Assembly (NCBI GenBank): GCA_000507305.1
Contig: DF239786.1
Location: 1-64,000 of the forward strand
Reading direction: 5' to 3'
Source of the DNA: Breviolum minutum Mf 1.05b.01
Lineage: Eukaryota > Sar > Dinophyceae > Suessiales > Symbiodiniaceae
Length of the DNA stretch: 64,000 nt
The notes beneath the pieces were generated by a model. The model saw only the letters and a program-made list of their open reading frames with translations, was not told where the DNA came from and ran no database searches. How positions within the stretch are numbered: position 1 is the stretch's first letter; each line of letters opens with the position of its first letter. Shown here in pieces: positions 30,965 to 41,900 of this stretch. Position numbers and translations under genes: made by a program.

Positions 30965-31040
30965 GAATCCTGATTTGTTTGATAGGGATCCTTAGAAATG
31001 GTTTTATTAAATCCCTATATTAAGCTGGGTAGGATTCTCA
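30965..31040. repeat. truncated MITE E
   Basis: TGATAGGGATCCTTAG to ATCCCTATATTAAGCTGGG. Confidence 0.6.
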
Positions 31041-31074
31041 AGTAGGTGAAACAAGCCCAAGTATGTATATATAA

Positions 31075-31290
31075 TCTTAGAATGTATATATATATATATA
31101 TTATATTATATTGACATGTATGTATGTATATATATATATTGGTAACATGTATATGGGATCAGCCAAAAGGGGAATATCACAGTTGATATCTATATATAAT
31201 ATATATATATATGCGTGTATATATCGTGATGTGTATCAGTGTCAGTATTATGTATATGCTTGTATATGCTTGTATATGCTTGTATGTGTA
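31075..31290. repeat. TATATA/TATGTA low-complexity tract
   Basis: Interrupted TA, TATG and GTATATGCTT repeats (the last three times at 31250-31285). Confidence 0.85.
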
Positions 31291-31563
31291 GACTGCTGTG
31301 TGTTTTAAAAAACATTCTTCTCAGCATTAGCCTCTGCTCACACACTGCTAGTTTTTTCCAAGTCCATGTTCCAAGTATTCGCAAAAATAACAAACTCAAA
31401 TAACAACAACAAAAACAGAGCTCAACAACCTATCTCCCATCCTTCATGCAAGGAATGTTCAACTACATTTCTCATAAAACTCAACCATCCATGTCAGCAA
31501 AGAAGATCAATAAACATCATAAACCACACTCTCTAGGCACATCTGGGTACAGCTAACATCCCA

Positions 31564-31677
31564 TCACTCCTGAGCATTGAGACCCAAACGTTCGGCCTCT
31601 GGCAGAACCTCGGCTTCTGAGTCGACGAGGAAGTCAACCAGGGAGAAACCAACCAGGCTGTTGTCACTGGTTAGTGC
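31564..31677 (-). CDS. terminal exon, 37 residues, unknown protein
   Basis: Minus strand: CTTGATTTTTCAG is a textbook acceptor, followed by exactly 37 codons and TGA. The sequence begins ALTSDNSLVGFSLVDFLV, continues DSEAEVLPEAER and ends LGLNAQE; it is acidic with mostly C or G at third positions, and the plus strand does not give an equally long spliced reading. About 120 bp of unique A-rich sequence downstream may be the 3' UTR. A MITE D copy sits 23 bp upstream in the intron. I do not recognise the protein. Confidence 0.6.
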   Translation of the reverse strand, partial: ALTSDNSLVGFSLVDFLVDSEAEVLPEAERLGLNAQE

Positions 31678-31700
31678 CTGAAAAATCAAGCATTCCTAGA

Positions 31701-31794
31701 TACCCTCCAGGAAATTAACATATCCTAGCTGGGGAAAAGGATAATCATCTTCAAAATGGACTTTTCAGGGGATATGTTAGTTCCCAGGAGGGTA
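31701..31794. mobile_element. MITE D copy in an intron
   Basis: TACCCTCCAGGAAATTAAC to GTTAGTTCCCAGGAGGGTA, 23 bp from the acceptor at 31678. Confidence 0.8.
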
Positions 31795-31803
31795 TCACAT
31801 ACA

Positions 31804-31923
31804 ATCCCCTAAAACTAACAGTTTTCCCCCTGAATTTTTTTGGAACCACTGAAATTCCGGAGATTCCGAGCTTGGAAACCATCATTAAAAAAGGTGCTTG
31901 CTATGTTAGTTTCAGGGAGGGTA
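31804..31923. mobile_element. MITE D copy, left end eroded
   Basis: CCCCTAAAACTAACAGTTTT to GTTAGTTTCAGGGAGGGTA, adjacent to the previous copy. Confidence 0.75.
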
Positions 31924-32041
31924 TACAAGGAACAAACACAACAAACAGCAGTGAACCCCAACTCTGCATGACATGAACCATGAGCCCAGCCCATCCTGAG
32001 TGGTTTATGATGACGAGATCCGTAGGCATTTCATGGCTTCT

Positions 32042-32142
32042 CTGGTTGGTGGTTGAACCAACCCCTTTGAAAAATGTTAGTCAAATAGGAAATCTTCCCC
32101 AAATAGTGGTGAAAATAAAAGATCTTTGAAACCACCACCTAG
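32042..32142. mobile_element. MITE B copy
   Basis: CTGGTTGGTGGTTGAACC to GAAACCACCACCTAG. Confidence 0.85.
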
Positions 32143-32144
32143 TT

Positions 32145-32329
32145 ATGAAATACTCCCCGGAATATATCCGAGTAGCTTTTTTCATCCCCGAGATACAGCA
32201 TTCACAATCAGCATTTTTGATCACTGCACCGTCTTTTGTTTTTTCTCGTCTTAAGTCATCGGCGGGATTCACTACTACGGATCGTAGATCGGTGAGCCAA
32301 CAAAAAGTTCGTTCAATAATTTTTACCTC
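32145..32329 (-). CDS. candidate exon, about 60 residues
   Basis: Minus strand: GCCAAGTTTTTTCAG then EVKIIERTFCWLTDLRS, NPADDLRREKTKDGAV and IKNADCECCIS; the frame stays open into the adjacent MITE B. The same acceptor style is used at 31678. The donor is uncertain (GTGATC after DGA would keep phase 0 with the exon at 31564-31677). A plus-strand exon between CTCGTCTTAAG and a GTGAGC donor competes. No known domain. Confidence 0.4.
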
Positions 32330-32597
32330 CTGAAAAAACTTGGCTGCATATTGGTCCAGGGTTATAGGGTTACCCCCCCTTCATATGGGAAATCGTTGGG
32401 CGCGCGCCGGCACATTGAAATTCAACAAATGATTGGTTGGCGGTCCATGTTTGTGGTTCCACCTATCCTAGCAATCCTCGGTTTTTTTTGAAAATTGTGT
32501 ATATACATATTATATATAGAATAGGCTCAACCACAGACCTAAACCACCAACTAAAGATCATGAGAAATATGGTGTCCCATTCGAAAAAAACAACAAA

Positions 32598-32712
32598 CCC
32601 ATAATATATACGCCGAATGTATGGAAGAGTTTCCCTACTAATTTACCATCAAGAATCAACTATCCATCCAGTATCCAGGTAAATATACCGTTCGTCCCAT
32701 GGATCCTATGGG
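32598..32712. mobile_element. MITE A, mosaic arms
   Basis: The left arm is eroded (CGAATGTATGGAAGAG, type 1-like); the right arm ATACCGTTCGTCCCATGG is type 2. Confidence 0.7.
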
Positions 32713-32737
32713 TTATGTCTGTATAAATGAAAAAATG

Positions 32738-32844
32738 CTCCCGGAAAAGTAACATGACTGGCTGGAAAACCAACCATGAATGAAGATGTATCTCCTATCA
32801 TTTTAATGCCAGTGTTCCATTGTCATGCTAGTTTTCGGGGAGTT
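32738..32844. mobile_element. MITE J (subgroup K) copy
   Basis: CTCCCGGAAAAGTAACATG to CATGCTAGTTTTCGGGGAG. Interior GGAGATACATCTTC-like, as at 47802. Confidence 0.7.
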
Positions 32845-32921
32845 GTTTGATTTTTTTTGGCATCTGCAGCAAATCCGGAAGAATCCCATCATCATTTTTA
32901 CAGGGGTCAACAAAAATGGAG

Positions 32922-33020
32922 ACACCAACCCAAACTTCATGCATTATGATAAGGGAAATCCCTGAGTTTTTTTTAACCATAGATTTGACATTGTTTGTTT
33001 GATTCCCCCCCCAAATTGGG
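32922..33020. repeat. repeat V copy
   Basis: ACACCAACCCAAAC to GATTCCCCCCCCAAATTGGG. Confidence 0.65.
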
Positions 33021-33028
33021 TATTTTAA

Positions 33029-33125
33029 CTGGTTGGTGGTTTCAACCCATCTGAAAAATATTAGTCAAATTGAAAATCTTCCCCAACTAGGGGTGAAAAT
33101 AAAAAATATCTGAGACCACCACCTG
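33029..33125. mobile_element. MITE B copy
   Basis: CTGGTTGGTGGTTTCAACC to GAGACCACCACCTGG; both outer tetramers are CTGG/CCTGG variants. Confidence 0.85.
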
Positions 33126-33152
33126 GATAATGATCCATGTTTTAAGTTTTAA

Positions 33153-33269
33153 TACACCCTGGAAAATTCATGGTTCTTGAACCCAAAGTCATGGAGGTTT
33201 TGATTCAAAAGATGTTCCGGATTTCAATTGGGTGATTTTTAGGGTCAAAATGTTAATTTTCAAAAGTGT
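33153..33269. mobile_element. MITE J copy
   Basis: TACACCCTGGAAAATTCATG to AATGTTAATTTTCAAAAGTG. Confidence 0.7.
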
Positions 33270-33455
33270 GCGTATTTTGTGATCCTAACGAATTCTATAC
33301 CAAAACACTTTAGATAAAACGATGTTAAGTTAAGGGAGGAAAGGTGCCCATTTGTGGGGGGAAAAGGGGCAGGACGTAAATCAACATCTTCGCCATCCCC
33401 AACCCCTGTTTTTCGTAGCCAGTTCTACCCGATTCTACCCGTTGTTCATTTCAGG

Positions 33456-33499
33456 CATCCAAACTCGACGTAAAGTTGCTACATCGTGGTCCTGGCAGG
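33456..33499 (+). CDS. short internal exon candidate
   Basis: GTTGTTCATTTCAG and CAG|GTAATG bound 44 nt that read ASKLDVKLLHRGPG. The unspliced neighbour frame (MIEKRDFRMRENQMKL) is also coding-like, and a minus frame is open. Splice signals are good; identity is unknown. Confidence 0.3.
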
Positions 33500-33564
33500 T
33501 AATGATTGAAAAGCGCGATTTCCGGATGCGTGAAAATCAAATGAAGCTGGACCGAAAATCGACA

Positions 33565-33678
33565 TACTGTTGATGGTTCAGAAATCCGGCAAACCACCTG
33601 GGATGGTGCTAAAACCTTGTAAATAATGGGATAAATTACTAACCTCAACTGGTGCAGGGTTTCAGCCATCAACCGTAT
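33565..33678. mobile_element. MITE C copy
   Basis: TACTGTTGATGGTTCAG to CAGCCATCAACCGTA. Confidence 0.85.
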
Positions 33679-33781
33679 CAAAGAAAATATGTGCGAAAAA
33701 ACCAACTGGCAAAAATGTATGAAAACTCTTGGAATACATTTAAGGCATCCAAAATCATGATTTCAAAATTGCAAAATGCTA

Positions 33782-33862
33782 GTGTTGATGGCTGAAATCC
33801 GGCAATCACCACCTGAGATGAATGAAACCTTACAGTAACATTGGATATTCTCCATATCAACA
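33782..33862. repeat. MITE C, degenerate
   Basis: GTGTTGATGGCTGAAATCC with CACCACCTGAGATGAATG. Confidence 0.6.
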
Positions 33863-34028
33863 GGTGAGTATCAACAGATCTGAGAACCATCAACCGCACG
33901 GCACTTTTTCCCCACCTCCATCGCAAGCGCTAAAGTCTCTTGCACCTGTACCTCGGGGTCGAAATTTTGGAGAGGTATTTCGACCGGCAGCCTCTTGGTT
34001 CAATTCCCCAAAATCCTATAAATTCCCT

Positions 34029-34060
34029 GTTACCCTCCTGGGAACTAACATAGCCATGGA
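34029..34060. repeat. MITE D, 5' end only
   Basis: TACCCTCCTGGGAACTAACA. A D right end without a left partner lies at 34553-34611 (GTTAGTTTAAGGGAGGGTA). Confidence 0.5.
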
Positions 34061-34350
34061 AATTCCACAAAAAAAAGCTGACCTCCAGAATGCTGACCTC
34101 CAGAAAAAAAAGTGTCAAACGGTGAAAAACAAAAGATGCAAGTCTCAAAAGCCTTCTCTTCATGCTCCATCCCCTTCGTTTTTTTGTGTTGCTCAGTTTG
34201 GCTCACAATTTCAAATAGAAAAAATAAGATCATCATCCCAGGATGCACAAAAACAGCTCGTTCCCTATGTCTCGCAGTTGTTGGAAGGATGACTCTCCAC
34301 ACATTCCCTTGAATTTGCAAAAATAATTAGCAACATGTCCTGAAACAAAT

Positions 34351-34459
34351 CTAGTTGGTGGTTGAGTTTCAACCCATTTGAAAAATATGATCGTCAAATT
34401 GGATCATTCCCCCAGGTGGGGATGAAAATAAAAAATATATTTGAGTTGCCACCACCCAG
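34351..34459. mobile_element. MITE B copy
   Basis: CTAGTTGGTGGTTGAGTTTC to TTGCCACCACCCAG. Confidence 0.85.
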
Positions 34460-34886
34460 AAATTCAAGAAGCATCTTTCGTTTTCCCAGCCGCCCCCGAG
34501 GTACCTTCTCAGCATCCAAGTTGTCCTTGGAAGGCTTGGCCCGTTTCGGAAAAATCATCTGAACCCACCATTGGTTTTCAGGGGCGAAGTGCTGTTAGTT
34601 TAAGGGAGGGTATGATGTGAATTTGGTGGGGAAGTTGTGGTTAGTTGCCCTAGACATTTCAAACGATAGTATAAAAATGACAAGTTTATCATGAGTTATC
34701 CATGCAGTGGGGAAATACACATCATACCTTGCTCCGTTTCATCGCTAACCTTTCGTATCACTCAGTTGGTTTTCTACCATTCCCGAAAACAAAAATATGT
34801 GGGAAATGGGGGCAAACCAAGATATCCAAGACTATGTGCAATTTCATTGCCTTCATTCATAGCAACATGTTGGCTTCCCACCCAGG

Positions 34887-35507
34887 ATGCCAGTCACCAC
34901 TAGGATGATCACAGACATTTCTAGTAGAGGATCCCTATTTCCGTTCATTTTCCACGGTTACTGGGTGGGGATTAGATCGGAGCAACATGCAAAACAGTGT
35001 AAGAATCAAACATGTCAATCTGAATCTAGACTGAAGTTGGTGAGGCTGTTGGAACAGTATTCTCGAGTAAATTTGGATCATCTACTAGAAGTCCCAAAAA
35101 TGAAACCTGATTTACAGGAGTTTCCTCTTGATTTTCACGTCTACTATTGGCGAAATGCCATTTTTGCTACATACATGATGGATCTATCCCCCCACCAAGT
35201 AGTCAGTCACCACCGCAATTATGACATTTTTAGTAGGGGATCACGAACTAAACCTTGCTACGGGTGGGGGGGTTATCCAACATACATGGTCTATCTGGTA
35301 ACCTGCTATGTAGCTCTTTCGTGCCATGTTTTTTGGAAGTTGGAAGTTTTGACATGCCTCCAATTTCGGCCTTGCCTTTCAAAAATTGGCCAAGAAAAAA
35401 TATCAACCGGTCACCCCCCATTACAATCCCCTGAAATTGAATGGATTGATTGTTTTCCAAAAACTATCCTTTTTCCAGAGGGTTGTTTTTTTCTGATTCC
35501 AAATTGA
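34887..35507 (+). CDS. longest open frame, 206 codons, unknown
   Basis: ATG to TGA without interruption. The middle is the most protein-like part: SESRLKLVRLLEQYSRV, NLDHLLEVPKMKPDLQE and FPLDFHVYYWRN. Its first 15 codons and a stretch near 35206-35246 are repeat W sequence, so the full frame is probably not one protein; an exon covering about 35000-35200 is likelier. It is opposite in strand to the CAP-Gly gene next to it. No domain recognised. Confidence 0.4.
   Translation: MPVTTRMITDISSRGSLFPFIFHGYWVGIRSEQHAKQCKNQTCQSESRLKLVRLLEQYSRVNLDHLLEVPKMKPDLQEFPLDFHVYYWRNAIFATYMMDLSPHQVVSHHRNYDIFSRGSRTKPCYGWGGYPTYMVYLVTCYVALSCHVFWKLEVLTCLQFRPCLSKIGQEKISTGHPPLQSPEIEWIDCFPKTILFPEGCFFLIPN
34889..34935. 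repeat. repeat W fragment
   Basis: CCAGTCACCACTAGGATGAT and TAGTAGAGGATCCC. Confidence 0.5.
35206..35246. repeat. repeat W fragment
   Basis: GTCACCACCGCAATTATGAC and TTTAGTAGGGGATC. Confidence 0.5.
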
Positions 35508-35593
35508 CCCCGACACTCCCCGTAAATGGGATCATACTGTTGAGGATAACAAGTCATCGAGCGAAGCAGTTGATATCTGAGAGCTAAAAATAA

Positions 35594-35692
35594 CTCGTTG
35601 ATGGTTTCAACCCCTTTGAAAAATATTAGTCAAATAGGATCATTTTCCCAAGTAGGGGTGAAAATAAAAAATATTTGAAACCACCAGGTAGA
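35594..35692. mobile_element. MITE B copy
   Basis: CTCGTTGATGGTTTCAACC to GAAACCACCAGGTAG. Confidence 0.85.
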
Positions 35693-35751
35693 TAATGATT
35701 AACTATTTCAAGTTTCACTGCGGATTCTTTTTTCACACAGAATTTTTATGG

Positions 35752-35866
35752 TACTGTTGATGGATAAAAATCCTGCACCAGTTGATGTTGGTAGTTTATC
35801 CCATTATTTACAGGGTTTTAGCACCATCCCAGGTGGTTGTTTGGGATTTCTGAAACATCAACAGTA
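35752..35866. mobile_element. MITE C copy just after a stop codon
   Basis: TACTGTTGATGGATAAAA to CATCAACAGTA. It starts 12 bp beyond the predicted stop of the CAP-Gly gene and would lie in its 3' UTR. Confidence 0.85.
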
Positions 35867-35877
35867 TCACCATCGTT

Positions 35878-35998
35878 TTAGATAACTTTCCCTTCGTTTT
35901 TGTTCACCTCGCAACCTGGCCGTTTAGAGCCAACGCCGTTCAACAACACAACGAGACAACGACAACCAACCGGCGCCTTGTCAATTTTTTCCACCGCA
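35878..35998 (-). CDS. CAP-Gly gene, putative terminal exon
   Basis: TTTTTTTACGTCCCAG acceptor, one base completing a codon, then 39 codons and TAA. It reads AVEKIDKAPVGCRCLVVLL, then NGVGSKRPGCEVNKNEGKVI, with a hydrophobic CRCLVVLL stretch. The one-base start matches the two-base end of the exon at 36216-36265. There is no known motif. Confidence 0.5.
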
Positions 35999-38900
35999 CT
36001 GGGACGTAAAAAAAGGCCATACCTAAGGAATGACGTTCCATCCCTAGGGATCCTGGCTCACCGAACCTGAGAATGGTTTTATGGAACCTAAATATACCTT
36101 TCGTTTCGGAGGTGGTTATACACACCTTGCTCATCATCTGAGGTTCGGTGATTGGATCCTTACAAAATGAACTCAAGCAACTTCATTGCGTGTGCAAAAA
36201 AAGGTGACAAAGTACCGTGAATCGTGAATCTCTTCTCGGGGAAGTGGTGGGAGGAGCTTGGGATTCTAAAAAGGAACCGGAGGCGACATTACCTGAGTGT
36301 CAATGATTTTCTAAAACTTGAATGGGACCGAATCCCAACGGACCCCTAAGTAAGTTGGTAGAGCTATTAGATACTCGGGTTTAGGGGTCCGTTCCGTGGG
36401 TCCTGTTGGAGATTTCTTGGGGATTTGCTTAAGATCTTTGGGGATTCATATGTGGTTTTTTTTCCATGGAACCATTTTTCATGAATTCTGGGGGTTGGAT
36501 CCTTAGACCCTTAGTAATCTCCTGGGTCACCCGAAGTTTAACGTGAACTGCTAGCTAGACTCTAACTAGGATGACAACTAGGAACTTTTGAAACTGATTG
36601 GCAATCAAATCATGTGTGTATATATAAATATGGAAATATATACACATATGAACAATTGTATAAATAGTATAACCCTTTTAACTGAGTGAAAGGGTTATAA
36701 CACAATCCACTTCCTAACCATTTATCTTACCTTCTGGTTAAAAAATTGCTGGCCAGAAAACCTCCATGATTTCATGCAGGTGTTGCTTTCCATGCTACCA
36801 ATATAACAAAACTACATATCAAAATATAGAAACACCTAGAACCCAACTGACCTCTATTTTTGAAGGTCAACCCTCCAAAACAAGGCCTTTTCCAATCAAA
36901 ACAAGGGTCATTTGGGTTCTAGGCATCTATATATAATACATCTATCAATTCAATGTATAATCAGGAATTCTCCAGCCAGCACAATGAATTGTCAAGAAAA
37001 CACTACCCCGTTAAAAAAACAAAAAAATCCATTGACATCTGTGACATCCCATCTAGTAGCGTAGCATGCAGTTTGGACCCAGCTACTCTGGTTCGCATTC
37101 AAAGTAGGTCTTGCCCTGCACGCTGCCATCATTCTTTCCGGCCTGGTTTTTTTCGAGGGCATCAGGTGGCAGGTGGCTGAACATGAAACATCGGGAGGGG
37201 CTGGGTTCCAAAAACATGACAAATGGAAGTCTTTTTTTTAAGATTTAATTATTCTCCAAATTTGATAACATTCCAAAAAATTCATATGGAATAATTATCA
37301 CTTGTTGACTTGAAACGTTGTTCTATTCTACAAAGACTAAGAAACATCCATATGTTATCTATTCTACAAAAACTAAGAAACATCCATATGTTAAAATGAT
37401 ATCCCCTTTGCTTCCAACACAAAAAAAAACGAAGAAAAGATAAATTAATCAACTCTCCCGATGTTCCACTAAGACACACGATGTTTGGTGCAGTTCCATG
37501 ATATTCCATAAATTCATTCGATTGGTTCATAGGGACCTTGATGGTATATTTATGATCCATATGACCTTGGGTAGTTTACCAAATTAACAAGCAGGTTTCT
37601 TTTCACTGCTCAAACATCAGTAAGAAGCTTGAAGGAATCGTTTATTCATAGTCGTCCCTTTCACGACCTCAATGGTTGAAAAATTACAGATACACATAGT
37701 GGCAAGGTGAAAGAAAGCTGGCGAACGGTCTGGAATGTATAAAACTCTGTAAATACTTGGATAAACTACCTATTGTTTGGCTAAATCATAATAACTCACC
37801 AATCTAGATTTCCTGGAAACAAGGGGATTTCCCTTCCTCAGCTACCTTTTGGGGTGAGGTCATGTGAGGTCGCTATAATTTGAACAGCTATTATATAACT
37901 GGTGCAGGATTTCTTCCATCAACACTTGAAGCAGCCTTCATTTCACCTTGTGTAATCAGTGATCCCTTCGCAAAGTATGCCAGAGTAGGTATCTAAGATG
38001 AGAAATTGAAAAATCACACGCTAAAATCACAAGTATATCTAAGTTGAAACATGTGATCGCCCAATTGCTTTATCTCCCCAAACTTCGCGGTTAAAATGTC
38101 CCAAAATATTTGAACATCATCACCTAGAAAATGATCATTCCCCTATACCAACACCCAACATTCACAGAAGACCTAAAATCATCTCCTACAAGTGCAAGGT
38201 TGGAGCATCCGACGCTCGACTTTTCCCGATAAGTCGGCATTCTCCAACTTTCCCTAAGGGCTGATGCGAAGCTCAACCCTCAACAAGGGGGTCATTATTA
38301 CATGACACCAACCCAAACAGTGCACCGAGTTTAAGGGGAAATTCCTGAAAATTGCCATACCCCATAGGATCCATGTATGGTATATTTACCTACATTTAGT
38401 TGATTTTTCAACTAAATGTAGGTAAATATACCATACATGGATCCTATGGGTACATTTGCATTATTTGATTCCCCCCCAAAATGTATGATTTAATGATCCC
38501 TGCCCAACCTTAACTGCTCATTTACTCGTGATTTCGTATTGGGAAAACGCATTCCATGGCCATGGCCATGGTCATGCAGGTTAAAGTTGCGCGTACTGAA
38601 ACCCTAAATCAATGGTTGCTTCTGGTTCCCACTAAAGGTGGTAGGTGATATATAATCACCCAATTGGCAATATATAAGTTGTATATAAGTGGTATAAATT
38701 GCCGATTGGGTGATTATATATCACCTGCCACCTATCAGGGGAACCAGAAACAACTATTCAGTAAATCGTAGAATCTCCAACAAAAAAGCCGATTGCTGGG
38801 ATGTCCTGCTGGTACATAGTAAATCGATTATTTCACCTTTATAAAAGGTAGGTCGTAAGTCCCGTAGATAGGTGAAATACAGTAAACCAACTTACTAACT

Positions 38901-41900
38901 TCTATGGACACCCTACTAATTCCTGGCAGTGAATTCAAAAAAAAACATCTTTTGCACTGCAACCTGCAACCTGCATTGCAAACAAACTAAAGAAATTATC
39001 AGCTATACCCATTTGCAAAATATTAGTCAAATTGGATCATCTCCCCAGGGATGAAAGCTAAACATGTTTTCTTAACCTCAACTTACGACCGGCTGAAGAG
39101 TTGCGGCCCCGCGGCAACTGAAGCAAAAAATGTTTGAAGTTTCACCACCTAGTGGTTGTTTAATAAGGATCCTGGGATCCTAATGCTTTATGAAGTAATC
39201 CCCTCATCCGTATAGCTGTGTAGGATGACGTCATCCCAACAAAACACCTGGACAGAAACTTCCTCCCCCCCCCTTGGCTTCACCCGGACCTTCATCTCCA
39301 ACTCCACTCCCAACCAAAGACCTTTGGCAAAGTCTGTGCTTCCAACGAAGCGCACCGTGCCATCGAAAGCCTTCAAGATCGACCGAAAGCCAGTTTGGGT
39401 GGGTTTTCAGTGGGTTCAATGGTTATAGTTGTTTCTAGTTCCCATTAAAGGTGGGATGTGTAGGTGATATATGTATATATATATATATATTTTATATATA
39501 TATATATATACACCTAGAACCCAAATGACCCTTGTTTTGATTGGAAATAGGCCTTGTTTTGGAGGGTTGACCTTCAAAAATAGAGGTCAGTTGGGTTCTA
39601 GGTATATATAATCATCCAATCGGCAATATATAAGTGGTATATAAGTGGTATAGTCCTTGCCAATTGGGTGATTATATNNNNNNNNNNNNNNNNNNNNNNN
39701 NNNNNNNNNNNNNNNNNNNNNNNNNNNNNNNNNNNNNNNNNNNNNNNNNNNNNNNNNNNNNNNNNNNNNNNNNNNNNNNNNNNNNNNNNNNNNNNNNNNN
39801 NNNNNNNNNNNNNNNNNNNNNNNNNNNNNNNNNNNNNNNNNNNNNNNNNNNNNNNNNNNNNNNNNNNNNNNNNNNNNNNTGATTGGAAATAGGCCTTGTT
39901 TGGAGGGTTGACCTTCAAAAATAGAGGTCAGTTGGGTTCTAGGTATATATAATCATCCAATCGGCAATATATAAGTGGTATATAAGTGGTATAGTCCTTG
40001 CCAATTGGGTGATTATATATCACCGATCCCACCTATTAGGGGAACCAGAAACAACTGAGTTGTTGTTGCGGGTTGGCGGTTTGGCAGCATTTTTTCTGTT
40101 TGGCAGGAATTCATGTCAAAAAAGTTGGGTGATGAATATCATGGACAAAAAAAACATCTCACCTAGGAATCACCATGAAGAAAACGCCCTTCATATAGAT
40201 TTCTAAGTGAAACGGCAAGGAAGATTGGTCAGGGTTTTCTGATAGTTCATCAAAATTCCAATCAAACAAACTCTCCGGGTCAAACCATACGTTACCCTCC
40301 CTGAAACTAACAGTTGGCACCTGCCAGGAAGCCATCTCAAAAACAAAACAAGTCTTCCAACCATCCAGTTTAGGTGTTCTGTTAGTTTCAGGTAGGGTAG
40401 ATAGTATTAAGTCATGTTTGGGGGATTCCTATGTCCAAAACTTAGTAGTTAAGTTTTTGGCCGTTTGGTCGTTGTTGTTAATATCGTGAAAAAAAACTTG
40501 TATACTGTATACACTCATACAACCTGTTGAATCTCAAACCCGCATCCATGGTATACCTACCTAGAACCCAAATGACCCTTGTTTTGATTGGAAAAGGCCT
40601 TGTTTTGGAGGGTTGACCTTCAAAAATAGAGGTCAGTTGGGTTCTAGGTATAAATGTAATCACCCAATTGGCAATATATGAGTGGTATATAGTATATATG
40701 TGGTATAAATTGCCACTTGGGTGATTATATATATCACCGATCCCACCTATTAGGGGAACCAGAAACAACAATTGAGTTGTTGTTGCGGGTTGGCGGTTTG
40801 GCAGCGTGTGTTTTTGTTTGGCCGGAATCATGTCAAAAAAGTTGGGTGATGAATATCATGGACAGAAAAAACATCTCACCTAGGAATCACCAATGAAGAA
40901 AACGCCATTCATATAGATTTCTAAGTGAAAAGGCGAGGAAGATTGGTCAGGGTTTTCTGATAGTTCATCAAAATTCCAATCAAACAAACTCCTGTGGTCA
41001 AACCATACGTTACCCTCCCTGAAACTAGCAGTTGGCACCTGCCAGGAAGCCATCCCAAAAGCAAAACAAGTCTTCCAACCATCCAGTTTTAGGTGTTATG
41101 TTAGTTTCAGGGAGGGTAGATAGTATTAAGTAATGTTTGGGGGATTCCAATGTCCAAAACTTAGTAGTTAAGTTTTTGGCCGTTTGGTCGTTGTTGTTAA
41201 TATCGTGAAAAAAAAACTTGTATACGTAGTATACACTCATACAACTATTGAATTTCAAACCCGGATCCATGGTATACCTACATCAATTTATGGCTTAAAT
41301 ATTCATGGTTTACATGTAGATGACTGAAACAGTCCCATGATTCACCTCGAATCTGAGATTTGATATATGAAATTCCAACCATTGCTTGCTTGCAAGTCAT
41401 ACGGGATCGGATGTCCCGTTCGTTAAAAGTGATCGGATCAATGGTCAGGATCTTAATGGGCTATTTCACATACCTGATAAATGGGGTATATTGATGTATA
41501 TTGGGGTTATAACTTATAACCCATTGATCCGTTCACCCTTGATCCTATCACTTCCGTCCCGGGCCACTCAAGACCACAGCGACAACACACTGAACGCCCT
41601 CACGCCTTGGATTGCTGCTTCGTGGCTACAATCCGTACTCGATCGCCCAAAACAAAAGTGGGCTCCCCGGTAATCTCGGTGCCCTTCGCAGCAAAAACCC
41701 CTTCGGAAATTTTTCACAGGAAACAACACACCTTGGGTGAGATTTGGTTGGGAATTTTTGTTGGAATAGCATGAAAAGTACCACATGTACATATCTTACA
41801 GGTTTGTGTGTACTCAAATATATGTATATATATAATGTTGTGTATATAAATATAAAAAAACACTAGTTGGTGGTTGAACCAACCCATCTGAAAATTATGA

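Larger units (their letters stand above)
40560..41282. repeat. tandem duplication, copy 2
   Basis: Repeats 39880-40559 with small indels. At its end the A arm (GGATCCATGGTATACCTAC) continues into A sequence rather than into F. Confidence 0.9.

Noticed and set aside
39188-39419. Other open frames over the CAP-Gly exon at 39.3 kb (plus 67 codons, minus 62 codons in another frame)
   Set aside because: Only the frame with GTVRFVG matches a domain.
39598-39918. Open frames across the N run
   Set aside because: Unknown bases were translated as X; not real.
41386-41673. 95-codon plus frame ending SVLDRPKQKWAPR
   Set aside because: It is antisense to the CAP-Gly exon, which has homology support.
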